Assembly: GCA_964486935.1 (NCBI GenBank) | Contig: CAZAPG010000038.1 | Location: 1 to 64,000, forward strand | Source of the DNA: CAZAPG01 sp964486935 | GTDB taxonomy: Bacteria > Chloroflexota > Anaerolineae > 4572-78 > J111 | Length of the DNA stretch: 64,000 nt | Direction of reading: 5' to 3' | Shown: positions 42,815 through 51,443 of the stretch, one piece after another | Layout of the letters: each line of letters begins with the position of its first letter | Numbering within the stretch: position 1 is the first letter of the stretch | Notes under the pieces: model-generated | The model's input: only the letters and a program-made list of their open reading frames with translations | What the model was told of the DNA's origin: nothing | The model's database searches: none | Position numbers and translations under genes: made by a program

Positions 42815-44920
42815 CTATATCATCAGACCAGTTACCCAGCCGGCAATAATAATTAGACCCAGCACAACCAGCAAACCGCCAATCAGGTTTGCAATCAACA
42901 AGATGCGGGGATGAGCTTTCCTGATAGGTCGCTTCCAGATAATAGGAACAACGCCCAGAGCAACCAGCCCTCCGGCAATAGCTGCCTGTGATGGCAGGGT
43001 TGGAATCGGGTTTTGCCACGGTCCTGTGCTGTCGATAGAACTGCCGGACGATAGTACCTCCATCCGATATTCGGCCAGCAGATCATCCATTCCGCGCCGC
43101 CGTACGTAAACGGATATATCCCACCAGCCGCTCTGGTTGAGATAGGCTCCGTTGATATTAAAAATATTATCCTGACTGCTACCCTGCAAATCTGCCAAGG
43201 CGCGCCCTAACTCTGCCTCCCGATAATCAAAAAAAAGGCGAACCAATTGCACCTGGCCCACGGGCGAATTGTCATCGTGATACAGGTGAACAATAAAGGT
43301 ATTCTGCCCCACCTTGCCGGGCATTATTTGCAGATGAATGTTCAGGTCATCGGCTTTGATAATTTCATTATAGGGTTGGGCAGGCTCAAAAGCCTCGTTG
43401 CTTAAAACAAGGCTGCGCGGCGCGGTAGTTTGCGCCAGTATCGCCACGCTGACCAGTATCCCCAGGCTAATAATGGCTTCTACCATCACCAACCGGTTGA
43501 AACGCTGCGCCTGCCCGTCTACAACAGCCCGCCGGTGAATCAGGCGGTTGTTCAAAAAAGCGACCGGCAAGACCAGCGCCACCAGCAGCAGTTTCAACAG
43601 CAGTATCCGGCCATAAGCCGTTTGCAGCAAACTGCCCGGCGTGGGCAACTGCACCAGGCTGCTAAATAACCCGGTCGTCGCCAACACAAATACCAAAAAA
43701 CCGGCCAGATAGGAAAATCGCCGCACCGCCCGCAAGAATGACTCCCCGCCGCTCGCCGCCCGGTAAATTTGCCGGCCCAGAACGGGAAGCAGTAACAGCC
43801 CCCCTACCCAGATGGCTGCCGCCAACAGATGGACGTAATCAACCAGAACGGCCCAACCGCTGCCCGGTATGCCTCGGGCATGGCTGCCTAACGAAAAGGT
43901 GAGCAGCAAAGCCGCTGCCAGACCCGCCAAAGTCTGCCACTGCCGGCGCTCAAGGTTGCGACGAGAGGCCAATATCGCCATAACCACCCCGCCACCGACC
44001 ACCCCGAAGGCAACCGGCAGCCAGCCCCAACCGGTTTGGGTGATCGTCAGCAGCAACGTCAGGATAACCGCAGCAGTTGCGGCCATCAACTGCACGTAAA
44101 AGCGCCATTCCTTACCTTGCAGGGGATAAGGCTGCGGCGCACTCAACATTATTAACAATCCGGTCAAAGCCAAAACTTGCCTCACCAGTACCAGTGTGCC
44201 CGTGCGCGTAGCTAACAGCAAATCTGGCAATCGCTCCAGCCCGCCCAGTTGAATGGCCTGGAGAGACAGTTGCAGCCAGCCGCTCAACACCATAACCAGG
44301 GCTGCCAGCCATACCGCCCGCAAAGCCAGGTTACGAAAGAAGGAAGGTAGTCCCCCGGCCCTGGTCAGTTCAGTATCAGGCCCAAGCAGCAGCCAAAAAA
44401 CAGACGCTCCCAAAAAGAGCATGCCACCCAGCAGCCCCAGCCAGCGAGCCAAAATTTCATCGAAAGTGGGCAACTCGCTGCGCTCCCCGGCTGTTGCGGC
44501 CAGAGCCGGGCCGGTTGGCCGGGAGCCATCAGGATTGAGAATGGTGAACGGGAAAGAGCCTGCCCATTCGTGGCCATCAGCGCGCGAGAGGTTTTGCCAG
44601 GCTATGGTGTAAATACCCGCTTCCAGCGGCTCCAGCGAAATGGTCAGGTGGGTGGGGTCAGCCGGGTCTAACACAACCGGTCCCAGCAAGATTTCCTGCC
44701 CGGTGGCGGTTAGCAAGCGAACCTGATTGAAGCCATCTTCCAACGGCTCGCTGAACCACAAGTCAATTTGGGGCGGCGGCTGCAATAGCTCGGCGTTGGC
44801 CTCTGGGATTGAGCGTACCAACAGGGCGTGAGCCAGGACCGGCTGCGGTCCGGCCAACCCATGCCAGCCTAACCACAGCAGTAAACCAACAAGCAGCCAA
44901 AACCGGCTGGGCTGTCTCAT
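42815..44920 (-). CDS. CopC-CopD-YtkA fusion, copper import/resistance protein
   Basis: After a signal peptide, a CopC domain (about 30-125) begins with the copper-ligand His in HALLVRSIPEAN. About eight membrane segments of CopD follow (roughly 160-500), then an extracytoplasmic YtkA-like beta domain (about 540-650, NLNIHLQIMPGKVGQN) and final hydrophobic segments. The 701-residue layout resembles YcnJ of Bacillus, implicated in copper uptake. Copper enters from outside via CopC and passes through CopD. The CopC gene upstream abuts its start. Confidence 0.92.
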   Translation of the reverse strand: MRQPSRFWLLVGLLLWLGWHGLAGPQPVLAHALLVRSIPEANAELLQPPPQIDLWFSEPLEDGFNQVRLLTATGQEILLGPVVLDPADPTHLTISLEPLEAGIYTIAWQNLSRADGHEWAGSFPFTILNPDGSRPTGPALAATAGERSELPTFDEILARWLGLLGGMLFLGASVFWLLLGPDTELTRAGGLPSFFRNLALRAVWLAALVMVLSGWLQLSLQAIQLGGLERLPDLLLATRTGTLVLVRQVLALTGLLIMLSAPQPYPLQGKEWRFYVQLMAATAAVILTLLLTITQTGWGWLPVAFGVVGGGVVMAILASRRNLERRQWQTLAGLAAALLLTFSLGSHARGIPGSGWAVLVDYVHLLAAAIWVGGLLLLPVLGRQIYRAASGGESFLRAVRRFSYLAGFLVFVLATTGLFSSLVQLPTPGSLLQTAYGRILLLKLLLVALVLPVAFLNNRLIHRRAVVDGQAQRFNRLVMVEAIISLGILVSVAILAQTTAPRSLVLSNEAFEPAQPYNEIIKADDLNIHLQIMPGKVGQNTFIVHLYHDDNSPVGQVQLVRLFFDYREAELGRALADLQGSSQDNIFNINGAYLNQSGWWDISVYVRRRGMDDLLAEYRMEVLSSGSSIDSTGPWQNPIPTLPSQAAIAGGLVALGVVPIIWKRPIRKAHPRILLIANLIGGLLVVLGLIIIAGWVTGLMI

Positions 44921-45505
44921 TTATGGGTTGCTCCGCTGTTGCCAGACCAGGCCCAGCAGCAACGCGCTGACCAGCAATCCACTCAGGCAGGGCAGGTTAT
45001 TGCCCGCCTCCGGGGCGGGCGCAGACGAGGAGTCAGGTTTGGGAACAGGCAGCGAGGTTTCGGCAACCGGCGGCGTTGGCAACGGCGCTTCACCCGGCGC
45101 GGCGCCGGACTCCACGGTGAAGCTAAACTCGCCGCTGCCTTCGTGCCCATCCTCTACCGAAAGATTACGCCATTTGACGGTGTAAGGCCCATCGGGTAGC
45201 CCACTTTGCAGAGAAACCAATAGATGGCTGCGGTCATCGTCGTCAATCCGGGTGTCGCCATTGTCCACCTGAATCCCGTCCGGGCCAAATACCTCCAGGC
45301 TGTTGGCGTCTTCCCGCCGAAACAATTCCTGTGTAAACCAGATATGAACTTCGGCCGGTGGTACTGTTATCACGGCATCTGCCGCAGGTTCAGAACGTTC
45401 ATATTCGGCGTGGGCGCGGGCCGGTTGTGGGGAGGGCATCAAGAGGACGGTAAGCAAGACGAGCATCAAGCCGAAGAATACACCCCATTTTTTGTAGTAT
45501 GACAT
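44921..45505 (-). CDS. Membrane-anchored CopC-domain protein
   Basis: I use the second of two ATGs (MSYYKKWG), spaced properly from GAGG. The 194 residues have a signal peptide, a CopC domain (about 30-130) with HAEYERSEPAADA including the N-terminal copper His, HEGSGEF in the second half, a Pro-rich linker and a C-terminal hydrophobic anchor followed by Arg. It should bind Cu(II) outside the membrane and hand it to the CopC-CopD fusion encoded next. Its stop is immediately followed by the fusion start. Confidence 0.9.
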   Translation of the reverse strand: MSYYKKWGVFFGLMLVLLTVLLMPSPQPARAHAEYERSEPAADAVITVPPAEVHIWFTQELFRREDANSLEVFGPDGIQVDNGDTRIDDDDRSHLLVSLQSGLPDGPYTVKWRNLSVEDGHEGSGEFSFTVESGAAPGEAPLPTPPVAETSLPVPKPDSSSAPAPEAGNNLPCLSGLLVSALLLGLVWQQRSNP

Positions 45506-45599
45506 CATCACCTCGACCAAAAATTTTTGGCCAGGGAGCAAAGCAACACCTATTAAGGGATAAGCGATTGTAATTTATGCCGCTTTGCCTCCTGAATGC

Positions 45600-46205
45600 T
45601 TATAGGTTTTCTTGTTGTAAGAGGTAAGCTAAATCGCTGTGTAAATCTTCAACCTCAAAGCCAAAGGGGTAGGTTAACAAGATGTCGTGGTTGGCATCGA
45701 GCAAATAGAGACGGGCAGTATGGCTAACCAAATAACCCGCCGCCGAATTTTCAACTTCTTCTTTTTCGGCAAAAGCTCCAAAGGGTTGCATGACCTGTTG
45801 AATTTTTTCAAAATCGTCGGTCAGGCCGATAAAGGCCGGGTCAAAGGCAGACAGATACCGGTCGAGGACCTCCGGCGTGTCTCGCTCCGGGTCGGCCGAG
45901 ATAAAGATGACCTGAACGCGCTCTCGCTGAGCCGGGTCCAATTGAGCCAGGGCATCTCTGACATCAACCATTGTCAACGGGCAAACATCTGGGCAGAAAG
46001 TGTAACCAAAATAAACCAGGGTGATGTCGCTGTTTGCCTCGCTCAGGCGAAAAGGCTGTCCATTATCAGCCATTAATTCAAAATCCGGTACAGGCGCAGG
46101 TGGGTCAAGTTGAGCGCCCTTAAATTCGTAAGCAGGCGCGCAGGCCGCATTTGTAAATAGCAGTATCATCAACACAAAAAGATAAAACAGGCGTGCTTTT
46201 GACAT
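45600..46205 (-). CDS. SCO1/SenC-family copper chaperone lipoprotein
   Basis: This is the shorter-leader of two SCO proteins in the cluster. A lipoprotein signal ends in LFTNAAC. The thioredoxin-like domain carries the copper cysteines in CPDVCPLT and the third ligand His in LVSHTARLY. It delivers copper to the CuA site of cytochrome oxidase, or maintains its thiols. It is 94 bases from the CopC gene, and a hairpin separates it from the PCuAC gene upstream. Confidence 0.93.
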   Translation of the reverse strand: MSKARLFYLFVLMILLFTNAACAPAYEFKGAQLDPPAPVPDFELMADNGQPFRLSEANSDITLVYFGYTFCPDVCPLTMVDVRDALAQLDPAQRERVQVIFISADPERDTPEVLDRYLSAFDPAFIGLTDDFEKIQQVMQPFGAFAEKEEVENSAAGYLVSHTARLYLLDANHDILLTYPFGFEVEDLHSDLAYLLQQENL

Positions 46206-46236
46206 AATACATCCTCCATCAAAATGATAAGCAGGT

Positions 46237-46272
46237 ATGGGGAGCGCAGCAACCGGCTTCTGCGCTCCCCAT
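46237..46272. repeat. 13-base perfect inverted repeat between copper genes
   Basis: ATGGGGAGCGCAG and CTGCGCTCCCCAT flank a ten-base loop in the gap between the PCuAC and first SCO genes. There is no T-tract on either strand, so partial termination or message processing is more likely than full termination. A smaller dyad (ATTAAACC/GGTTTAAT, 46285-46305) overlaps the PCuAC stop codon. Confidence 0.7.
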
Positions 46273-46300
46273 GATAAGGTCTTAATTAAACCAAACCGGT

Positions 46301-47254
46301 TTAATCGCCTTGCTCTTCGTTGTGTTCATGTGACTCCGTTTCAGCGTGCTCGTCTTCCTCGCCATGTCCGTTATCCCCACTCAGCCAATTTCCGATGGCG
46401 TGAGACAGGTCGTGCTGGGCCTCGTGAGCCTGGGTGGCCAGCGGTTTGGCCGCCTCAACATCATCATTGGACAGCGCCTCGGCATATTGGGTCAGAATAA
46501 CCTGTAACGCCTCGGCCTGGGGCCTGAGTTCCTCCGGCCAGTCAACCACCGCCAATACGCCATTCACCCGGTTGACTGTCCCGCCGTCGCCGGCTTCAAT
46601 CAAACCCTCGTCATTGAGCCGCTCATCCATCCCATGAAAACCGGCGGTGTCCATCAGATAAGCGGCGATTGTGGCTTGAAATCGCTGGTCAACTTCGCCG
46701 GCAGCCATTTCTTCAGTCTCGTTTTCCGCCATTTCGTGACCTTCATCGCTGTGGCCCATAGCCATACCTTCCTGAACCTCGACCTGGATGGTTTGTGAGC
46801 CGGTCTGCTCAAAGTTGAGGGTGAGTTCAAAGGTGTCGCCGGTGGCCAGTTCTTTTTTCAGCCCCAGTAGCATCACATGCATTCCGCCCGGTTCCAGCGT
46901 GGCCGAGCCGCCCGCCGGCACGTCCACCGCCTCGATAGGACTCATCTTCATGACATCATTTTCCATCCTGGTTTCATGCAATTCGACCGCCTCGGCGACA
47001 TCAGATTCGACGCTGATGAGCCGGTCGCCGGCATCGCCTTCATTCATCAGGTGCATATATACCGCGCCGTTGGGCATCGAGGCGCGGGCAAATGGCGCCA
47101 TCACTTTTATAACGGGGCCAACGGGTGCGGCGGCGCTCTCCGCCATGGTTGCGGGTTGACTTTCTGGCGCGGTGGTGGCCGCGCTCCCACACTGGGCCGC
47201 AATCAGGCTCAGGGCAATGAGCAAAATTATTACGGGTGTAGACAGCTTTGACAT
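46301..47254 (-). CDS. PCuAC copper chaperone with His/Glu-rich C-terminal domain
   Basis: MSKLSTPV is the start, well spaced from AAAGGA. A lipoprotein signal (LIAAQC) leads to a PCuAC domain (about 45-160) whose copper ligands fit HETRMEND... and GGMHVMLLG with Met clusters. Most PCuAC proteins end there. This one has about 150 more residues: a His/Glu linker (GHSDEGHEMAENE), a helical region of about 100 residues, and a tail of alternating His and Glu. Such tails usually store or pass metal ions. It works with the flanking SCO proteins in CuA assembly. Confidence 0.9.
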   Translation of the reverse strand: MSKLSTPVIILLIALSLIAAQCGSAATTAPESQPATMAESAAAPVGPVIKVMAPFARASMPNGAVYMHLMNEGDAGDRLISVESDVAEAVELHETRMENDVMKMSPIEAVDVPAGGSATLEPGGMHVMLLGLKKELATGDTFELTLNFEQTGSQTIQVEVQEGMAMGHSDEGHEMAENETEEMAAGEVDQRFQATIAAYLMDTAGFHGMDERLNDEGLIEAGDGGTVNRVNGVLAVVDWPEELRPQAEALQVILTQYAEALSNDDVEAAKPLATQAHEAQHDLSHAIGNWLSGDNGHGEEDEHAETESHEHNEEQGD

Positions 47255-47268
47255 AAGGAGCATTCCTT

Positions 47269-47886
47269 TCAGTTTTCGGTAGAATTGAGTAAATATTCCA
47301 GATCGCTGCGCAGGCTGGCCGGGTCAAACCCAAAAGTATAGGCTAATTGCAGTTCCCGTTGTGCGTTTACCAGATAAAGGCGGGCCGTGTGGTTTACCAG
47401 ATAGCCAACAGCAGCATGGTCCAGGTCTTCTTTTTCGGCCACAACCCGATACGGTTTGATAACCTCCTGGATGGTCTGGCTATTGCCGGTCAAGCCGATA
47501 AAATCAGAATCAAAGGCATTCAAGTAACCGGCCAATACCTCCGGCGTGTCGCGCTCCGGGTCAACGGTAATAAAGATAACATGAATGCGCTTATGACCCT
47601 CCAGTCCGGTCAAGGCTTCCTTGACATCCAGCAAAGTTAAGGGGCAGACATCGGGGCATTGGGTGTAACCAAAATAGATAAGCGCCAGGTCGCCTTGAAC
47701 ATCGCTTAACCGGAAGCTCTGGTTTTGGGTGTCGGCCAATTCAAAATCTGGCAGCGGCCACGGCGGGTCGAATTGCGTACCGTTGTAGCTATAACCGGAT
47801 GAGAATGCTCCACAACCGCTCCCCCATACAACCAGCCCGGCCAATATCATGATAAGCCCAACCCATGTTTTTAACCTGTCATACAT
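47269..47886 (-). CDS. Second SCO1/SenC-family copper chaperone
   Basis: The 205-residue SCO protein has an N-terminal lipoprotein-like segment with VVWGSGC, a CPDVCPLT copper motif and the ligand His in LVNHTARLY. It is clearly a paralogue of the SCO two genes downstream, with long stretches of the same residues and similar order. The two lie on either side of PCuAC, and the duplication could allow separate service to two oxidases or a division between thiol reduction and copper delivery. Confidence 0.93.
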   Translation of the reverse strand: MYDRLKTWVGLIMILAGLVVWGSGCGAFSSGYSYNGTQFDPPWPLPDFELADTQNQSFRLSDVQGDLALIYFGYTQCPDVCPLTLLDVKEALTGLEGHKRIHVIFITVDPERDTPEVLAGYLNAFDSDFIGLTGNSQTIQEVIKPYRVVAEKEDLDHAAVGYLVNHTARLYLVNAQRELQLAYTFGFDPASLRSDLEYLLNSTEN

Positions 47887-48096
47887 GCTGTTATCCTTGT
47901 TGTTTTCATAACCTACCAGGGATAAGGGCGATAACCCGCGATATGGGTTGATTCTCTGAATGATACTGATATACGCAGCGAAAGAGTCCAGCCTGCTATC
48001 GAGTCAAACTTTTAGGCGCAAAAATGTTTAGAGCGCCAGGCACGTTGCTTCGACGGTAAAGACGGATTTTAACTTGAGGCACGGGGATAAATAAGG

Positions 48097-48513
48097 CTAC
48101 GCCCGGCGCGGGGGTTTTTTGGGGGCCGGGAAGTCCACCGAAGTTGCAAGCAGTTGTTCGACCAGGCTGAAACGCCCGGCAAGCACAAGCAGAAAAGCGG
48201 TTATCCCGGCAGTGAGATAAAGCCGGCCCAAACTCCATTGCAGAGAATGAACCAGGCTGGGAAAGGGGCTGCCGGTGGAAATGACATCTTGTTGGCGAGC
48301 AAACCGTTGTTTGAGTTGCCGTGCCAGTTGCGAGGCTACGGATGGTGGTGAAAATGTAACCGGATGATTCTTTTCAAAGAGGGCAAAACGATAGGGCTGG
48401 ACACGGTGGTTGGCGGCAAAACCATCAAAATAAACCAGCGGGGCCAGCACTCCCAGCCACAGGATAAAGAGGCCACAGATAATTTTTGTAGCAATAGAAT
48501 GTAAGCGGGTCAT
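48097..48513 (-). CDS. Small membrane protein beside the copper cluster
   Basis: The 138-residue protein has two hydrophobic segments (about 10-29 and 98-118) separated by an external-looking loop of 70 residues with basic and Gln-rich parts, and a Pro/basic tail. I do not recognise a family. It is transcribed towards the SCO genes with a 210-base gap and may belong with them. The start uses the second Met of two. Confidence 0.6.
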   Translation of the reverse strand: MTRLHSIATKIICGLFILWLGVLAPLVYFDGFAANHRVQPYRFALFEKNHPVTFSPPSVASQLARQLKQRFARQQDVISTGSPFPSLVHSLQWSLGRLYLTAGITAFLLVLAGRFSLVEQLLATSVDFPAPKKPPRRA

Positions 48514-48823
48514 CAAGGATAAGAATATATCAGCGGCTTAAAAGTTGTCAAGAAATGGAGAGTTTCGCCGGAGGGCAAAAAAGAAGCGTAAGGGGTCCTT
48601 CACCCATCTTCTTCTAAGAAACACGCCGTTTCTGGCCCAATGAAGACCTCAAAGGTTTTTGAAACCTTTGAGGTCTGGAGTAACTGACAAACCAATCTTT
48701 GCCTTTGAAACAAAGATGATGAAAGACGAGACATTTTCCATAAAGCAATTGACCCGCACCGGATACCTTTTGCATGCCGACGGCCTGGGCCACGGCGAGA
48801 CGCAGCGGCTCTTGTATCAGGGA
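48514..48823. other. Intergenic region with a hairpin repeat
   Basis: This is a gap of 310 bases between two minus-strand genes. The only clear signal is the inverted repeat at 48644-48676. No supported reading frame is present; the frame that crosses into the amidase gene is its antisense. Confidence 0.5.
48644..48676. repeat. Inverted repeat AGACCTCAAAGGTTT, 15-base arms
   Basis: AGACCTCAAAGGTTT and AAACCTTTGAGGTCT are perfect complements around TTG. A small loop and no T-tract suggest a palindromic dispersed repeat. It resembles in layout the repeat at 33177-33205, but shares only the AGGT core. Confidence 0.8.
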
Positions 48824-50224
48824 TTATGGCAAACCAACAGGATAGCTCTCCTGTATCTGGCGGGCCAGGGCCAGCACCGCCTCCTCGCCCTGAAAAGGGC
48901 CGACAATCTGCAAGCCCACCGGCAGCCTGTCAGCGGTAAGCCCGCAGGGAACGCAGCCGACCGGCAGGCCGGTCAAACTCAACAGAAAGGTCGGGGCCAC
49001 CCAATCGACATATGTTTTCATCTCTTTGCCGCCAATGACCCGCGGATAGGGCTGCTCTACCGGAAAAGGCGGAATGGCCATGCAAGGGGTCAACAGATAG
49101 TCAAACTTTTGGAAAAAGTCATAGAACATATACCAGATGCGGGTTCTGGCGTGTTCCGCCGCCCCTAAACTCTCCATCGAGAATTGCAGCCCGCTTCGTA
49201 AATTGCCGGCCAGGTTGCTGCCAAAGCGGTCAATTTTATCCAGGTCCTCGTAATGCTCGGCCACCATCCGGTAACCGCGCAGGGCCAAAAAGTGAGGCCA
49301 GCCAAATGACAAATCAAGCTCTATCTCCTCAACGCCAGCCCCGCTTTGCGCCAGCCCAAAAGCGGCCTGGCGGCAGATACGCTCAATCTCCGGGTCGATG
49401 CCGATACCGGCAATATCGGGGCTGTAAGCGATACGCGCACTAGCAGGAACGCCGGCCCGCACCGCGGCCACAAAATCGCGCCCCGCCGTAGCCTGGGCCA
49501 GCGGCGAGCGGGGGCTGGGGCCGCAGATGGCCTGCAACATCAGGGCCACATCTTCGGCGGTGCGGGCCATCGGCCCGGTCACCTGCAAGGTATCCCACAG
49601 GTAGCCGGCCGGGTAGGTCGGCGCCAACCCCGGCGAAGGCCGCAGCCCAACCACCCCGCAAAACGAGGCCGGAATCCGCAGCGAGCCGCCCAGGTCGGCG
49701 CCCTGGGCCAGGGCAATCATGCCGGTGGCCAGCCCAACCGCGCCGCCCCCGGTAGAGCCGCCGGCCGTCAGGTCCGGGTTCCACGGGTTGCGGGTTTTGC
49801 CAAACACCTCGTTGACGGTATTGGCCCCCGCCCCAAATTCCGAGGTATTGGTTTTGCCCAGAATGATACCCCCGGCTTTTTTGACCCGCTCCACCACCAG
49901 CGCATCGCTTTGGGGAATATAATCCGCGTAAACGGTGCTCCCAAAGGTAGTGCGCAAGCCCGCCGTGTGGGTAACATCTTTAATGCCGACCGGCAGGCCG
50001 TGCAGCAATCCCGGCGGGTTGCCCTTCATTAGCGCTTGCTCGGCCTGCCGGGCTTCATCCAGGGCGCGCTCGTTTACGGTGCAGATGGCGTTGAGCCGCG
50101 GGTTGTGCTGCTCAATTTGAGACAGACAGGCTTCAACCACCTCAACCGGCGATAATTCTCGACGCCCAATCAGCCGCCGTAACTCGGAAGCGGGGAGATG
50201 GGCAATTTCCTGAAGTTGGGTCAT
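48824..50224 (-). CDS. Amidase-signature-family hydrolase
   Basis: The 466-residue protein has the complete Ser-cisSer-Lys triad: Lys in PVGIKDVTHTAG, the cis-Ser in AGGSTGGG, and the nucleophile Ser in GADLGGSLRIPAS, 24 residues after it. It hydrolyses an amide, or could be a transamidating GatA-type protein, but the tail and context fit a free amidase. It lies 24 bases after the CoA-transferase gene, so it is the last gene of that catabolic run. The substrate is unknown. Confidence 0.93.
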   Translation of the reverse strand: MTQLQEIAHLPASELRRLIGRRELSPVEVVEACLSQIEQHNPRLNAICTVNERALDEARQAEQALMKGNPPGLLHGLPVGIKDVTHTAGLRTTFGSTVYADYIPQSDALVVERVKKAGGIILGKTNTSEFGAGANTVNEVFGKTRNPWNPDLTAGGSTGGGAVGLATGMIALAQGADLGGSLRIPASFCGVVGLRPSPGLAPTYPAGYLWDTLQVTGPMARTAEDVALMLQAICGPSPRSPLAQATAGRDFVAAVRAGVPASARIAYSPDIAGIGIDPEIERICRQAAFGLAQSGAGVEEIELDLSFGWPHFLALRGYRMVAEHYEDLDKIDRFGSNLAGNLRSGLQFSMESLGAAEHARTRIWYMFYDFFQKFDYLLTPCMAIPPFPVEQPYPRVIGGKEMKTYVDWVAPTFLLSLTGLPVGCVPCGLTADRLPVGLQIVGPFQGEEAVLALARQIQESYPVGLP

Positions 50225-50248
50225 AGGTTCTCCTTGAGAACGAGTTTA

Positions 50249-51442
50249 TTACAGGATTACTTTGGCGGCCCGCAGTTGGGCCATCTCGTCCGGCGTCAGG
50301 CCGAGTTCCGCCAGAATTTCGGCGGTGTGCTGGCCGAGCGTTGGGGCGGGCCGGCGGATAACGCCGGGCGTTTGGGAGAGTTTGACCGCGATACCGATAT
50401 TCTTGACCCGGCCCGCAGTGGGATGCTCAATTTCAACCTCCATCTCACGGGCCTGAACGTGCGGGTCGGCATAGACCGCCGGCATGTCATACAGCGGGCC
50501 GGCCGGCACGCCGGCGGCGTCGAGCAAGGCCAGCCATTCCGCCGTCGGGCGGCTCACAAACACCCGCTCCAGCTCTGCCTCCAGTTCAACCACATGGGTG
50601 ATGCGGGCCGGGTTGTCAACAAAGCGAGAGTCTGCCAGCAGGTCAGGCCGCTCCAGCACCTGGCACAACTTTTCCCAGGTAGACTGATTGGCCGCGCCAA
50701 GGTTTAGATAACCATCAGCCGTGCGAAAGGACTGGTACGGAGCGGCCAACCGATGGGCCGACCCCAGCGGCGGCGGAGTCTGGCCGGTAGCAAAATAAAT
50801 GGCCGACTCCCAGATGGTGTAGGCAATGCCCCCTTCCAGCAGCGAGGTGTCCACCAGTTGGCCCTGCCCGGTGCGCAGCCGGTGAATATAGGCGGACAGC
50901 ACCCCGTAAGCCGCGTAGATGCCGGCGTTCAGGTCAGTTACCGGCGCGCCTATTTTTACCGGCGGCTGGTCAAGGTAGCCGGTAATACTCATCAGGCCCG
51001 ACATGCCCTGCGCGACCAAATCAAAGCCGCCCCGCTCGCGGTAGGGGCCGGTCTGGCCAAAACCGGAGATGGAGCAGTAAATCAGTTCCGGGTGATCCGC
51101 GCTCAACGCGGCGTACCCCAACCCCAGCGATTCCATCGTGCCGGGCCGAAAATTTTCTACCAGGATGTCGGCTTTAGCGGCCAGTTGCTGACAGATGGCC
51201 CGCCCTTCAGCTTGCTTAAGATTCAACGCCAGGCTGCGTTTGTTGCGATTGATCGCCAGAAAGGCCGCCGACTCGCCATTGATGAAGGGCGGCCCCATAC
51301 GCCGCGAGTCATCTCCGCCGTTGGGCTTTTCAATTTTGATAACATCCGCGCCCATATCGGCCAGCAGCATGCAGCAGAACGGGCCGGCCATCACCTGGGT
51401 GACATCCAGCACCCGCACGCCTTCAAGAGCCAGTGGTGGCAT
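50249..51442 (-). CDS. CaiB/BaiF-family (class III) CoA-transferase
   Basis: I start at MPPLALEGVRV, since AAAGGAG lies 6 bases upstream, giving 397 residues. Family hallmarks are LDVTQVMAGPF, GADVIKIEKPNGGDD, NKRSLALNLK and LVENFRPGTMESLGLGY. These enzymes move CoA between organic acids through an enzyme-bound anhydride. One base separates its start from the stop of the enoyl-CoA hydratase gene. It probably activates the acid made by the dehydrogenases or released by the amidase. Confidence 0.94.
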   Translation of the reverse strand: MPPLALEGVRVLDVTQVMAGPFCCMLLADMGADVIKIEKPNGGDDSRRMGPPFINGESAAFLAINRNKRSLALNLKQAEGRAICQQLAAKADILVENFRPGTMESLGLGYAALSADHPELIYCSISGFGQTGPYRERGGFDLVAQGMSGLMSITGYLDQPPVKIGAPVTDLNAGIYAAYGVLSAYIHRLRTGQGQLVDTSLLEGGIAYTIWESAIYFATGQTPPPLGSAHRLAAPYQSFRTADGYLNLGAANQSTWEKLCQVLERPDLLADSRFVDNPARITHVVELEAELERVFVSRPTAEWLALLDAAGVPAGPLYDMPAVYADPHVQAREMEVEIEHPTAGRVKNIGIAVKLSQTPGVIRRPAPTLGQHTAEILAELGLTPDEMAQLRAAKVIL

Positions 51443-51443
51443 A

